From contig NZ_JAJUOS010000003.1 of NCBI RefSeq assembly GCF_021378075.1, forward strand, positions 124,001 through 188,000: 64,000 nucleotides of DNA, in the 5' to 3' direction. The position numbers and the translations under genes were made by a program. The notes beneath the pieces are model-generated. The model was not told where the DNA came from, did no database searches, and saw nothing but the letters and a program-made list of their open reading frames with translations. Of this stretch, positions 57,150 through 64,000 are shown one piece after another. The number at the start of each line of letters is the position of its first letter. Position 1 is the stretch's first letter. The DNA comes from Rhodobacter flavimaris. GTDB lineage: Bacteria; Pseudomonadota; Alphaproteobacteria; Rhodobacterales; Rhodobacteraceae.

Positions 57150-58970
57150 TCAGCCTTGCGCCTTTTCTTCGAGCGTCAGCCATTCCTCTTCGGCGGCGCT
57201 GAGGGTGGCCTGGCGTTCGGTGAGCATGTCGGTGGCCTTGCGGAACTTGACCGGCTCGCGCGTGAAGAGATCGGGGTCACCGAGCAGTTCCGAGAGCTTG
57301 CCGATTTCGAACTCGAGTTTCTCGATGATCCCCGGCAGGGCTTCGAGGCGGTGCTTTTCTGTGAAACTGAGGCCGGATTTCTTCGGTGCCTCTTTGGCGG
57401 TCGAGGCAGGGGCATCGGCCTTTTTCGGCGCAGGCTTTTCGGCGGTTTTCTCCGGGGCGCTCAGGGATTTTTGCGTCTGATAATCGCTCCAGCCACCCGC
57501 ATAGACCGTGGCGCGGCCGTCGCCTTCCATCGCGATGGTGGTGGTGGCGACGCGGTCGATGAAGTCACGATCGTGGCTGACCAAAAGCACGGTTCCGTCG
57601 TATTCGCCCAGGATGTCCTGCAACAGGTCGAGCGTTTCGACGTCGAGATCGTTGGTCGGTTCGTCCAGGATCAGAAGGTTCGAGGGCTTGGCCATGATCC
57701 GTGCGAGCAAGAGACGCGCGCGTTCGCCGCCCGAGAGCGAGCCGATGGGCGCGCGGGCCTGCTGTTCGTCAAAGAGGAAGTCTTTGAGATAGGCCACGAC
57801 ATGCTTGGGCGTGCCGCGCACCATCACCTGATCCGAGCGCCCCGAGACGCGCATGTCGGGGTCGTTCACCATCCCGTCCCAAAGCGACATGCTGAAATCG
57901 AGGGTGGCACGGGCCTGATCGAAGACCGCGATTTCGAGATTGGTGCCCAGTGTGATCGTGCCTTCATCCGGCGCGACCTCTCCGGTCAGCATTTTCAGCA
58001 GCGTCGTCTTGCCCACACCGTTCGGGCCGACGAAGGCGACACGATCGCCGCGCAACACGCGCAGGTCGAAGTTCTTGACGATCTGTTTCTCGTCGTAGCG
58101 CTTGGACAGGCCGCGCGCCTCGATCACGCGCTTGCCCGATTGGGTGCCCGCCTCAAGCTCCATCGCGGCGGTGCCCTGACGACGGATCTGGCTGGCGCGC
58201 TCCTCACGCAGGGCTTGCAGCGCGCGCACGCGCCCCATGTTGCGCTTGCGCCGGGCCGAGATACCCTCGACCGCCCATTTCGCCTCGGCTTTGATCTTGC
58301 GGTCGAGCTTGTGGCGGGCCTCGTCCTCCTCGGCCCAGACCTGCTCACGCCATTCCTCGAACGCCTCGAAGCCGCGTTCCTGCCGGCGCACCTGCCCGCG
58401 GTCGATCCAGAGCGTCGCGCGGGTCAGCGCGCGCAGGAAGGCGCGGTCGTGCGAAATCAGGACGAAGGCGGTGCGGGTGTCGCGCAGCTGTTCCTCAAGC
58501 CAGCCGATGGCCTGGATGTCGAGATGGTTCGTCGGCTCGTCGAGCAGCATCAGCTCCGGCGCCTCGGCCAGCAGCTTGGCCAGCGCAGCGCGGCGCCGCT
58601 CGCCGCCCGAGGCGGTCTCGACCGGCGTATCGGGACGGAATTTCAGCCCCTCGGCCACCATCTCGACCTTGTAGCGTTCTGCGGCATCCAGCGCCGAGGC
58701 GGCGAAGTCGCCAAGGGTTGCGAAGCCCGACAGGTCGGGTTCCTGCTCCATATAGCCCACGCGCACGCCGACGGGCACGATCCGCTCGCCCTGATCGGGT
58801 TCGACCAGACCGGCCATCACCTTCATCAGCGTGGATTTGCCCGAACCGTTGCGGCCGACCAGGGCCACCCGGTCACCAGGTTGCACGACTAGGTCGAGGC
58901 CGTCGAAAACGGGATTGCCGCCGAAGGTCAGCGAGATACCGGAGAGCTGAAGAAGGGGTGCGCGTGCCAT
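57150..58970 (-). CDS. uup: ABC-F ATPase, Uup type
   Basis: This 606-residue soluble protein carries two ABC cassettes in tandem: Walker A GRNGSGKST and GPNGVGKTT, signatures SGGERRRAAL and SGGERARLLL, and Walker B LMLLDEPTNHLD and LLILDEPTNDLD. No membrane helix is present, so it is not a transporter. The linker and a C-terminal Lys/Glu coiled-coil domain (about 510-606) fit Uup, which acts on ribosomes and DNA branched structures in E. coli. GGAG lies before the start. Confidence 0.9.
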   Translation of the reverse strand: MARAPLLQLSGISLTFGGNPVFDGLDLVVQPGDRVALVGRNGSGKSTLMKVMAGLVEPDQGERIVPVGVRVGYMEQEPDLSGFATLGDFAASALDAAERYKVEMVAEGLKFRPDTPVETASGGERRRAALAKLLAEAPELMLLDEPTNHLDIQAIGWLEEQLRDTRTAFVLISHDRAFLRALTRATLWIDRGQVRRQERGFEAFEEWREQVWAEEDEARHKLDRKIKAEAKWAVEGISARRKRNMGRVRALQALREERASQIRRQGTAAMELEAGTQSGKRVIEARGLSKRYDEKQIVKNFDLRVLRGDRVAFVGPNGVGKTTLLKMLTGEVAPDEGTITLGTNLEIAVFDQARATLDFSMSLWDGMVNDPDMRVSGRSDQVMVRGTPKHVVAYLKDFLFDEQQARAPIGSLSGGERARLLLARIMAKPSNLLILDEPTNDLDVETLDLLQDILGEYDGTVLLVSHDRDFIDRVATTTIAMEGDGRATVYAGGWSDYQTQKSLSAPEKTAEKPAPKKADAPASTAKEAPKKSGLSFTEKHRLEALPGIIEKLEFEIGKLSELLGDPDLFTREPVKFRKATDMLTERQATLSAAEEEWLTLEEKAQG

Positions 58971-59020
58971 GCGCTCCGGCTACTCGGGCGTAAGGAAAAC
59001 GTCAACGGCTAGCTGCGGCC

Positions 59021-59785
59021 TCAGCCCGCGACCAGCCGCAGGGCGCGCGCACGGGCGGGCGGGATCGCGGCGATCTCAAGCCCGGTGAAGACATGGAGCG
59101 TATCGAGCTGGGGATCGACCACGGCGTGATCGCTGACCCAGCCCCCCATCAGCAGATAGGTGCGCAGAAGCGGCGGCATCCGCTGTTGGGCGATCTTGGC
59201 GTCGGCGGTATGCGTAGCCAGACGCTCGGCATAGCGGATGACCGAGGGCGCGGCTTCGCGCGGCGCCCATGCGGCGGGCGCAAGGTGGCGCGCGGCCAGC
59301 AGCGCGAGGGAATCGCTGTAGTGCGCCCAGTCGGTGCCGGTGAAGGACGAACAGCCAAACAGCATCCCCACCCCGGCCTCATCGACAAAGCGCGTCACCG
59401 CCCCCCAGGCGAGACGCAGGATGTCGGGGTCCTGACACTCGGGGTCGATGCAGAAGCGCCCCATCTCGACCATTGGCAGGTCGAAGCCCTTCAGCGCCGA
59501 GAGGTCGTAATATTGCGCCGAGTAGCTGCGACCGATCTCGGAGCCATCGCGCAGCGGCAAAAGGCGGAAGCAGCATACAAGCCTGCCCGCCTGCGCATCC
59601 TCGACTAGCACATGCTGGCAGTTCGCGTCGAACGCATCAGCGTCAAGCTGCGCATCCTGATGCGTCCCACCGGCGCCATGCTGACGGCTCAGAAACCCAT
59701 TCCAGCGCAGCGCCTGCGCGGCGCGCACATCTTGCGGCGTGCTTGCCAGACGAACGGTGTACCGACCCTTGCTGAGCGCCTGCAT
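59021..59785 (-). CDS. olsB: Ornithine-acyl-ACP N-acyltransferase (OlsB-like)
   Basis: This 254-residue protein is a GNAT-fold enzyme of the OlsB kind, which adds a 3-hydroxyacyl chain from ACP to ornithine in the first step of ornithine-lipid synthesis. Seen are LRWNGFLSRQ near the N-terminus, HVLVEDAQAGRLVCCFRLLP, SAQYYDLSALKGFDLPMVEMGRFCIDP and a C-terminal YLLMGGWVSDHAVVDPQLDTLHVF, matching the family. The partner acyltransferase OlsA is not in the window. A GGGGGGAAGG site precedes the ATG. Confidence 0.85.
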   Translation of the reverse strand: MQALSKGRYTVRLASTPQDVRAAQALRWNGFLSRQHGAGGTHQDAQLDADAFDANCQHVLVEDAQAGRLVCCFRLLPLRDGSEIGRSYSAQYYDLSALKGFDLPMVEMGRFCIDPECQDPDILRLAWGAVTRFVDEAGVGMLFGCSSFTGTDWAHYSDSLALLAARHLAPAAWAPREAAPSVIRYAERLATHTADAKIAQQRMPPLLRTYLLMGGWVSDHAVVDPQLDTLHVFTGLEIAAIPPARARALRLVAG

Positions 59786-59887
59786 CCTTCCCCCCGGACG
59801 GGTGTCGAGCCTGCCCGAAGCCTACCCGAAGGCAAACGCGGCGCAAGACGAAAGATGCCGCAACGCGGCATCCCCTCCGGGAAGAAA

Positions 59888-60352
59888 TCAGCGGTCGAGT
59901 ACCTGGTTGGCCGAAATGCGGCCGAACGAGCCCATGAGCTGCTGGATCAGGCCGATGCCCTTGATCGAGGTTTCGGTCACACGCCGCGACAGCACGACGA
60001 CCTCGCCACGCTCAAGCCCGAAGCGCTCAACATTCTCGACGATACCCGCATCGGTGAAGGAGATCGCGACGACCTGACGATCCAGTTCCTGGGGCGGGAA
60101 GGCGCCGTAATGCTTCCAGCGAGAGCCCACGTAATACCACCCCGAACCCTCAAGCAGACCGGCCGAAGACGGACGCCCAACCGCCGCAGCGACATCATCG
60201 CGGGTCGATTTGCCAACCTCGATCTTCGCCAGATCCTCTTCCAGCGGGATGTAGCCGTGGTTGCGATAGACAGGCGAGCACCCCGCCGCCAGAAGCGCCG
60301 CGCCGAGTGCCAGTGCAAGCGCCCCGCGCCGCGTGACCGTTTCGCGTCCCAC
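59888..60352 (-). CDS. bamE: BamE/SmpA-family outer-membrane lipoprotein
   Basis: BamE is a lipoprotein of the machine that inserts beta-barrel proteins into the outer membrane. The 154-residue protein has a lipoprotein signal ending in LLAAGC, so the mature N-terminus is a lipidated Cys, then the SmpA/OmlA domain (YIPLEEDLAKIEVGKSTRDDVAAAVGRPSS, WYYVGSRWKHYGAF). The start is GTG at 60352 with GAGGGGG six bases upstream. It is divergent from the DUF177 gene. Confidence 0.9.
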   Translation of the reverse strand: MGRETVTRRGALALALGAALLAAGCSPVYRNHGYIPLEEDLAKIEVGKSTRDDVAAAVGRPSSAGLLEGSGWYYVGSRWKHYGAFPPQELDRQVVAISFTDAGIVENVERFGLERGEVVVLSRRVTETSIKGIGLIQQLMGSFGRISANQVLDR

Positions 60353-60476
60353 CTGAAACCCCCTCTTGCCTCATAGCCTTTGGCCTTTTATCCCGCTTAC
60401 AACATGCTGGCACGGCCCTCAAGCGCGTTGCGAGCCAAGCTGCGCCCTTGCGCGGGAAAAGCAAAGGATATCATCC

Positions 60477-61061
60477 ATGAGTGACGCCGCCTTCGACCCC
60501 AACACCCCCCTGCCCTGGAACGAGCCGCGGCGCGTCGCCGACCTGGCGGGGCGCAAACCCAACCGCTTCGACATCAGCCCCGACGCGACCACCTGCGCAG
60601 CGATTGCGCAGTGGGCGGGCATCTCGGCGGTGAAATCGCTGCGCCTCAAGGGCACGCTGACCGCCAAGGGCCGCAGCGACTGGCAGCTGGAGGCCGCCTT
60701 CTCGGCCCGCGTCGTGCAGCCCTGCGCGGTCACACTGGCGCCGGTGACGACCGACCTGGCCGAGGAAGTCACCCGCCACTACCTTGCCGATCTGCCCGAG
60801 CCCACCGGCGACGAGATCGAGATGCCCGAGGACGACTCGCTCGAGCCGCTGCGTGCCGAGATCGACCTTGCCGCCGTCGCGCTCGAGGCGCTGGAACTGG
60901 CCCTGCCGCTGTATCCCCGCGCAACGGATCTGGAGGCCGACGCCCGCCTGAGCGCCGCGCCCGAGGGCGCGCAGGAGCTGACCGAGGAAGCCACCCGTCC
61001 TTTCGCCAACCTGCGCGATCTGCTGGCCGGCAAGGGCAATGGCCCGGGTGAAAACGACTGA
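60477..61061 (+). CDS. DUF177 (YceD) protein
   Basis: This 194-residue protein belongs to the DUF177/YceD family, with AAIAQWAGISAVKSLRLKGTL, VQPCAVTLAPVTTDLAEEV and an acidic EPTGDEIEMPEDDSLEPL stretch, ending in RPFANLRDLLAG. In many bacteria it lies just before rpmF and is linked to 23S rRNA maturation; here the order is the same. The start at 60477 follows AAAGGA. A promoter-like element between it and rpmF suggests the ribosomal gene can also be expressed alone. Confidence 0.9.
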   Translation: MSDAAFDPNTPLPWNEPRRVADLAGRKPNRFDISPDATTCAAIAQWAGISAVKSLRLKGTLTAKGRSDWQLEAAFSARVVQPCAVTLAPVTTDLAEEVTRHYLADLPEPTGDEIEMPEDDSLEPLRAEIDLAAVALEALELALPLYPRATDLEADARLSAAPEGAQELTEEATRPFANLRDLLAGKGNGPGEND

Positions 61062-61117
61062 TTTCCCGCCGGAAGCAGCCCGGTTTGGAGGGCGGAAAAA
61101 AAAGGCGGAAAAAGGAC

Positions 61118-61145
61118 TTGCGCCGGATCAGAATCGCAGTATGTT
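61118..61145 (+). promoter_or_regulatory. Predicted promoter of rpmF
   Basis: TTGCGC (61118-61123) and TATGTT (61140-61145) are 16 bases apart in the 193-base gap before rpmF. Both elements are partial matches to consensus. Confidence 0.42.
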
Positions 61146-61254
61146 CCCGGCCTCATTCAAAGTTTGGGTTCGCACCCGGTTCGCCACCCGGCGCCAGTGA
61201 CGAAACTCCAGGAAAATCAGGGCTGTAACGCCCCCGAACACCCGAGGTTGAGAC

Positions 61255-61461
61255 ATGGCTGTCCCTCAGAACCGAGTCACGCGCTCCCGTCGTAACATGC
61301 GCCGTGCGCATGACGCCCTTGTTGCCGGGAACCCGGCAGAATGCCCGAACTGCGGCGAGCTGAAGCGCCCGCACCACGTTTGCGGCGCTTGCGGTCACTA
61401 TGACGACCGCGAAGTGGTGGCTCAGGCTGCCGAGGTCGATCTGGACGACGACGCGGCGTAA
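61255..61461 (+). CDS. rpmF: 50S ribosomal protein L32
   Basis: L32 is a small zinc-type large-subunit protein. The 68 residues open [23 protein letters not shown], the usual N-terminus, and carry the zinc-finger-like [21 protein letters not shown] with four cysteines. The C-terminus is acidic (EVDLDDDAA). A GAGG motif precedes the start. It lies 83 bases before plsX on the same strand, the standard rpmF-plsX-fabH order. Confidence 0.98.
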   Translation: MAVPQNRVTRSRRNMRRAHDALVAGNPAECPNCGELKRPHHVCGACGHYDDREVVAQAAEVDLDDDAA

Positions 61462-61544
61462 GCCCGCGCCGTCGCTAGCCCGACATCATGCCCGCTGTGC
61501 AGGACATTCCGAAGACCACGGGGCAGGATCAGGGCCGATCCGAC

Positions 61545-62663
61545 ATGAGCAATATTGAACAGGGCCACGACGTGGCCAAGGCGCCGGGTGATTCCGGCGC
61601 CATCGTCATTTCCATCGACGCGATGGGCGGCGACCGCGGCCCTGAGGCCATCGTCGATGGTCTGGCACTTGCCGCAAAGGAATCGCCAAGCCTGCGGTTC
61701 ATCCTGCACGGACCCGAGGGTATTCTCGCCCCGCTTCTGGCCGCGCGCGGCCTGACCGAGCGGTGCGATATCCACCATGCCGAAGGCGTGGTGACGATGC
61801 ATGACAAACCCTCTGCGGTGATGCGCAACGGCAAGGGCACCTCGATGTGGTCCGCCATCGAGTCGGTGCGCGCCAAGGAGGCCGAGGTGGCCGTGTCCTG
61901 CGGCAACACCGGCGCGCTCATGGCCGTGTCGATGATCCGCCTGCGCAAGCTGCCGGGCGTCAACCGCCCTGCCATCGCCTCCTTCTGGCCCTCGCGCAAC
62001 CCCACGGGCTGGAACGTCATGCTCGACATGGGCGCCGACGTGAAGGCCGAGGCCGCCGACCTGTTGACCTATGGCCTGATGGGCACTTCCTACGCGCGTA
62101 ATGCGCTTGGCCTGACCCGCCCGCGCGTCGGCCTGCTCAACGTGGGCACCGAAGAGCATAAGGGCCACGCCGAACTCAAGGCAGCCTACGACATGATGAC
62201 CAAGGCGCAGGACGCCGGTCAGTTCGAATTCATCGGCTTTGTTGAGGGCAACGACCTGCCCTCGAACCGCGTTGACGTGATCGTGACCGATGGCTTCACC
62301 GGCAATATCGCGCTCAAGACCGGCGAAGGCACCGCCAAACTGGTATCCGAACTGCTGCGCGAAGCGCTGACCGCCTCGCCGCTGGCCAAGCTGGGGGCGC
62401 TGCTTGCCATGGGTCCGCTCAAGCGGATGAAGGCTCGCGTGGACCCTCGGCGCGCAAATGGCGGCGTTTTCCTGGGGCTCAACGGCACCGTGGTCAAGTC
62501 GCATGGCTCGGCCGACGCGACCGGCGTCGCCGCGGCAATCGAGCTGGCCGCACGCCTTGCCCGCTCGGGCTTCAGCGCGAAACTTGCGGCACGGGTTGCC
62601 TCGGCGTCAGTCTCGGGGCAGGATGCGCCCCAAGGCGAGGAAACCAGCGAGAAAGTATCATGA
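61545..62663 (+). CDS. plsX: Phosphate acyltransferase PlsX
   Basis: PlsX makes acyl phosphate from acyl-ACP for glycerolipid synthesis. The protein has SIDAMGGDRGPEAIVDGLALA near the N-terminus, SCGNTGALMAVSMIRLRKLPGVNRPAI and EGNDLPSNRVDVIVTDGFTGNIALKTGEG, all conserved. I chose the ATG at 61545 (372 residues), close to the conserved part; ATG at 61488 is also open and would add 19 residues. Ribosome binding sites are weak in both cases. The stop overlaps the fabH start by four bases. Confidence 0.95.
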   Translation: MSNIEQGHDVAKAPGDSGAIVISIDAMGGDRGPEAIVDGLALAAKESPSLRFILHGPEGILAPLLAARGLTERCDIHHAEGVVTMHDKPSAVMRNGKGTSMWSAIESVRAKEAEVAVSCGNTGALMAVSMIRLRKLPGVNRPAIASFWPSRNPTGWNVMLDMGADVKAEAADLLTYGLMGTSYARNALGLTRPRVGLLNVGTEEHKGHAELKAAYDMMTKAQDAGQFEFIGFVEGNDLPSNRVDVIVTDGFTGNIALKTGEGTAKLVSELLREALTASPLAKLGALLAMGPLKRMKARVDPRRANGGVFLGLNGTVVKSHGSADATGVAAAIELAARLARSGFSAKLAARVASASVSGQDAPQGEETSEKVS

Positions 62664-63634
62664 AAATCAGAGCCGTGGTCCGGGGCGTTGGGCATTACCT
62701 GCCTGAGCGCGTCGTCGAGAATGCCGAGTTCGAGGCCACGCTCGACACGACCGACGACTGGATCCGCGCCCGCACGGGAATCGAGCGCCGCCACTTCGCC
62801 GCTGAAGGCGAGACGACCTCGCAGCTGGCTATCAAGGCCGCGCAGGCCGCGCTGATCGACGCGGGCATGGCCGCCGACCAGATCGACGCGATCGTCGTGG
62901 CCACCTCGACGCCCGACCTCACCTTCCCCTCGGTCGCCACGATGGTCCAGGCGGGCCTCGGCACGACCAGCGGTTTTGCCTATGACATCCAGGCGGTCTG
63001 CGCGGGCTTCGTGTTCGCCTTGACCAATGCCAATGGCCTCATCGTCTCGGGCCAGGCCGAGCGTGTTCTGGTGATCGGCGCCGAGACTTTCTCGCGCATC
63101 ATGGACTGGGAAGACCGCGGCACCTGCGTGCTTTTCGGCGACGGCGCCGGTGCGCTGATTCTCGAGGCCGCAAACGGCTCGGGCACCAATGAGGACCGCG
63201 GTGTTCTGTCGACCGATCTGCATTCGGATGGCCGGTACCGCGAGCTGCTGTTCGTCGATGGCGGCGTGTCGTCGAATGGCAAGGCCGGGCATCTGCGAAT
63301 GCAGGGCAATGCCGTCTTCAAACATGCCGTCCAGAAGCTGGCGGAAACCGCGCATACCGCGCTTGGCAAGATCGGCATGTCCGGCGAGGACGTGAACTGG
63401 ATCGTGCCGCATCAGGCCAATCTGCGCATCATCTCGGCCACGGCCGAACGTATGCAGGTGCCGATGGAGCGCGTCGTCGTCACCGTTCAGGACCATGGCA
63501 ACACCTCGGCCGCCTCGATTCCCCTCGCGCTTTCGGTCGGCAAGCAACGCGGCCAGATCAAGACCGGCGATATCGTCGTGACCGAGGCAATCGGCGGCGG
63601 GCTGGCCTGGGGCGCGGTCGTGCTGCGCTGGTAA
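62660..63634 (+). CDS. fabH: Beta-ketoacyl-ACP synthase III
   Basis: FabH starts type II fatty-acid synthesis by joining acetyl-CoA and malonyl-ACP. The 324 residues show DDWIRARTGIERRHF, the catalytic Cys in DIQAVCAGFVFAL (near residue 114), His in WIVPHQANLRII and Asn in DHGNTSAASIPLAL. It overlaps plsX as ATGA, a sign of coupling. ihfA follows after 105 bases. Identification is secure. Confidence 0.97.
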   Translation: MKIRAVVRGVGHYLPERVVENAEFEATLDTTDDWIRARTGIERRHFAAEGETTSQLAIKAAQAALIDAGMAADQIDAIVVATSTPDLTFPSVATMVQAGLGTTSGFAYDIQAVCAGFVFALTNANGLIVSGQAERVLVIGAETFSRIMDWEDRGTCVLFGDGAGALILEAANGSGTNEDRGVLSTDLHSDGRYRELLFVDGGVSSNGKAGHLRMQGNAVFKHAVQKLAETAHTALGKIGMSGEDVNWIVPHQANLRIISATAERMQVPMERVVVTVQDHGNTSAASIPLALSVGKQRGQIKTGDIVVTEAIGGGLAWGAVVLRW

Positions 63635-63739
63635 GCAGAACCGGCTTTCCACACGCTTGAAAAGCGCCTCCCAAGTCATTGATATTGACTCGGGATTTCA
63701 TTGCCCCCATCGTTGTGAAAATCAATCCGGGGGGATGGT

Positions 63740-64000
63740 ATGTCTGAGAAGACCTTGACGCGCATGGATTTGAGCGAAGCGGTGTTCCGCGAGGTCGGAT
63801 TGTCGCGCAATGAATCCGCGCAGCTTGTCGAAAGCGTTCTGCAACATCTCTCGGATGCGCTGGTGCGCGGCGAGACGGTGAAGATCTCGTCCTTCGGCAC
63901 GTTCTCGGTGCGCGAGAAGTCGTCTCGCATGGGCCGCAACCCCAAGACCGGCGAGGAAGTGCCGATCTCGCCGCGGCGCGTGCTGTCCTTCCGCCCCTCG
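63740..64000 (+). CDS. ihfA: Integration host factor alpha subunit, 3' end outside window
   Basis: The first 87 residues of IHF-alpha are present; the gene runs off the window. The HU/IHF fold is clear: [75 protein letters not shown] is a heterodimer that bends DNA at specific sites. About 12 residues are missing compared with the usual 99-100. GGGGGGAT precedes the start. Its place after fabH is common in alphaproteobacteria. Confidence 0.95.
   Translation, partial: MSEKTLTRMDLSEAVFREVGLSRNESAQLVESVLQHLSDALVRGETVKISSFGTFSVREKSSRMGRNPKTGEEVPISPRRVLSFRPS

Overview
The window is a high-GC, gene-dense stretch of core chromosome from an alphaproteobacterium, most likely of the order Rhodobacterales (Rhodobacter/Paracoccus/Roseobacter group). 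The pointers are an ALAS-type hemA with an FNR-type box upstream, an alphaproteobacterial GTTC-N7-GTTC SOS box at uvrA, an OlsB-type ornithine-lipid acyltransferase, the rpmF-plsX-fabH-ihfA order, two neighbouring gap genes and an M23 peptidase/bactofilin pair. I cannot name the genus. About 62 protein genes are supported; both edge genes are cut. I saw no rRNA, tRNA, IS element, prophage, CRISPR array or defence island.

Layout. 0-6.6 kb: end of a DMT permease, an LpxL/HtrB-type acyltransferase, a secreted DUF1223 protein, aconitase acnA, an acyltransferase-3 membrane protein and a TM2 protein. 6.6-13.9 kb: DUF3445 and DUF6314 proteins, purB, a 49-aa exported protein, a divergent FliG-like protein, two GAPDH genes (with a 47-aa membrane protein between them) and marC. 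13.9-22.3 kb: coaD, a CBS-pair protein, a LysR regulator, the valine-catabolic run mmsA / acyl-CoA dehydrogenase / 3-hydroxyisobutyryl-CoA hydrolase / mmsB, then a Crp/Fnr regulator, a DUF2892 protein and a small exported RcnB-like protein. 22.3-33.2 kb: uvrA, rhodanese, lpdA, an MFS permease, queA and a 1111-aa AsmA/YhdP-like protein. 33.3-38.5 kb: bcp, M23 peptidase plus bactofilin, DUF2189, a Hint-domain protein and an adenylate-kinase-like ATPase. 38.5-49.6 kb: a minus-strand wall/translation run (amidase, PBP1A, prfB), an aminotransferase, a DsbA-like thiol protein, ispG, a RodZ-like protein and hemA. 49.8-59 kb: M20 peptidase, the minus-strand series rplU-rpmA-GNAT-GNAT-obgE-proB, a YjhX homologue, a CoA-transferase and an ABC-F protein. 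59-64 kb: olsB, bamE, then DUF177-rpmF-plsX-fabH-ihfA.

How it works together. The valine run converts isobutyryl-CoA to propionyl-CoA except for the hydratase step, which is not in the window. The two GAPDHs differ at the residue that decides NAD against NADP, and a perfect palindrome lies on the predicted -10 of one of them, suggesting opposed glycolytic and gluconeogenic use. Envelope biology is strongly represented: lipid A and ornithine lipid acylation, PBP1A/amidase, bactofilin/M23, RodZ, BamE and AsmA-like.

No obviously new multi-gene system is present. The most interesting items are a solitary FliG relative whose EHPQR-type motif is lost, several near-perfect palindromic operators in front of metabolic genes, tandem GNAT genes inside the L21/L27-ObgE series, a hairpin at the predicted 5' end of the rplU transcript, a CxxC pair in PBP1A, and an unassigned N-terminal domain on the Hint protein.
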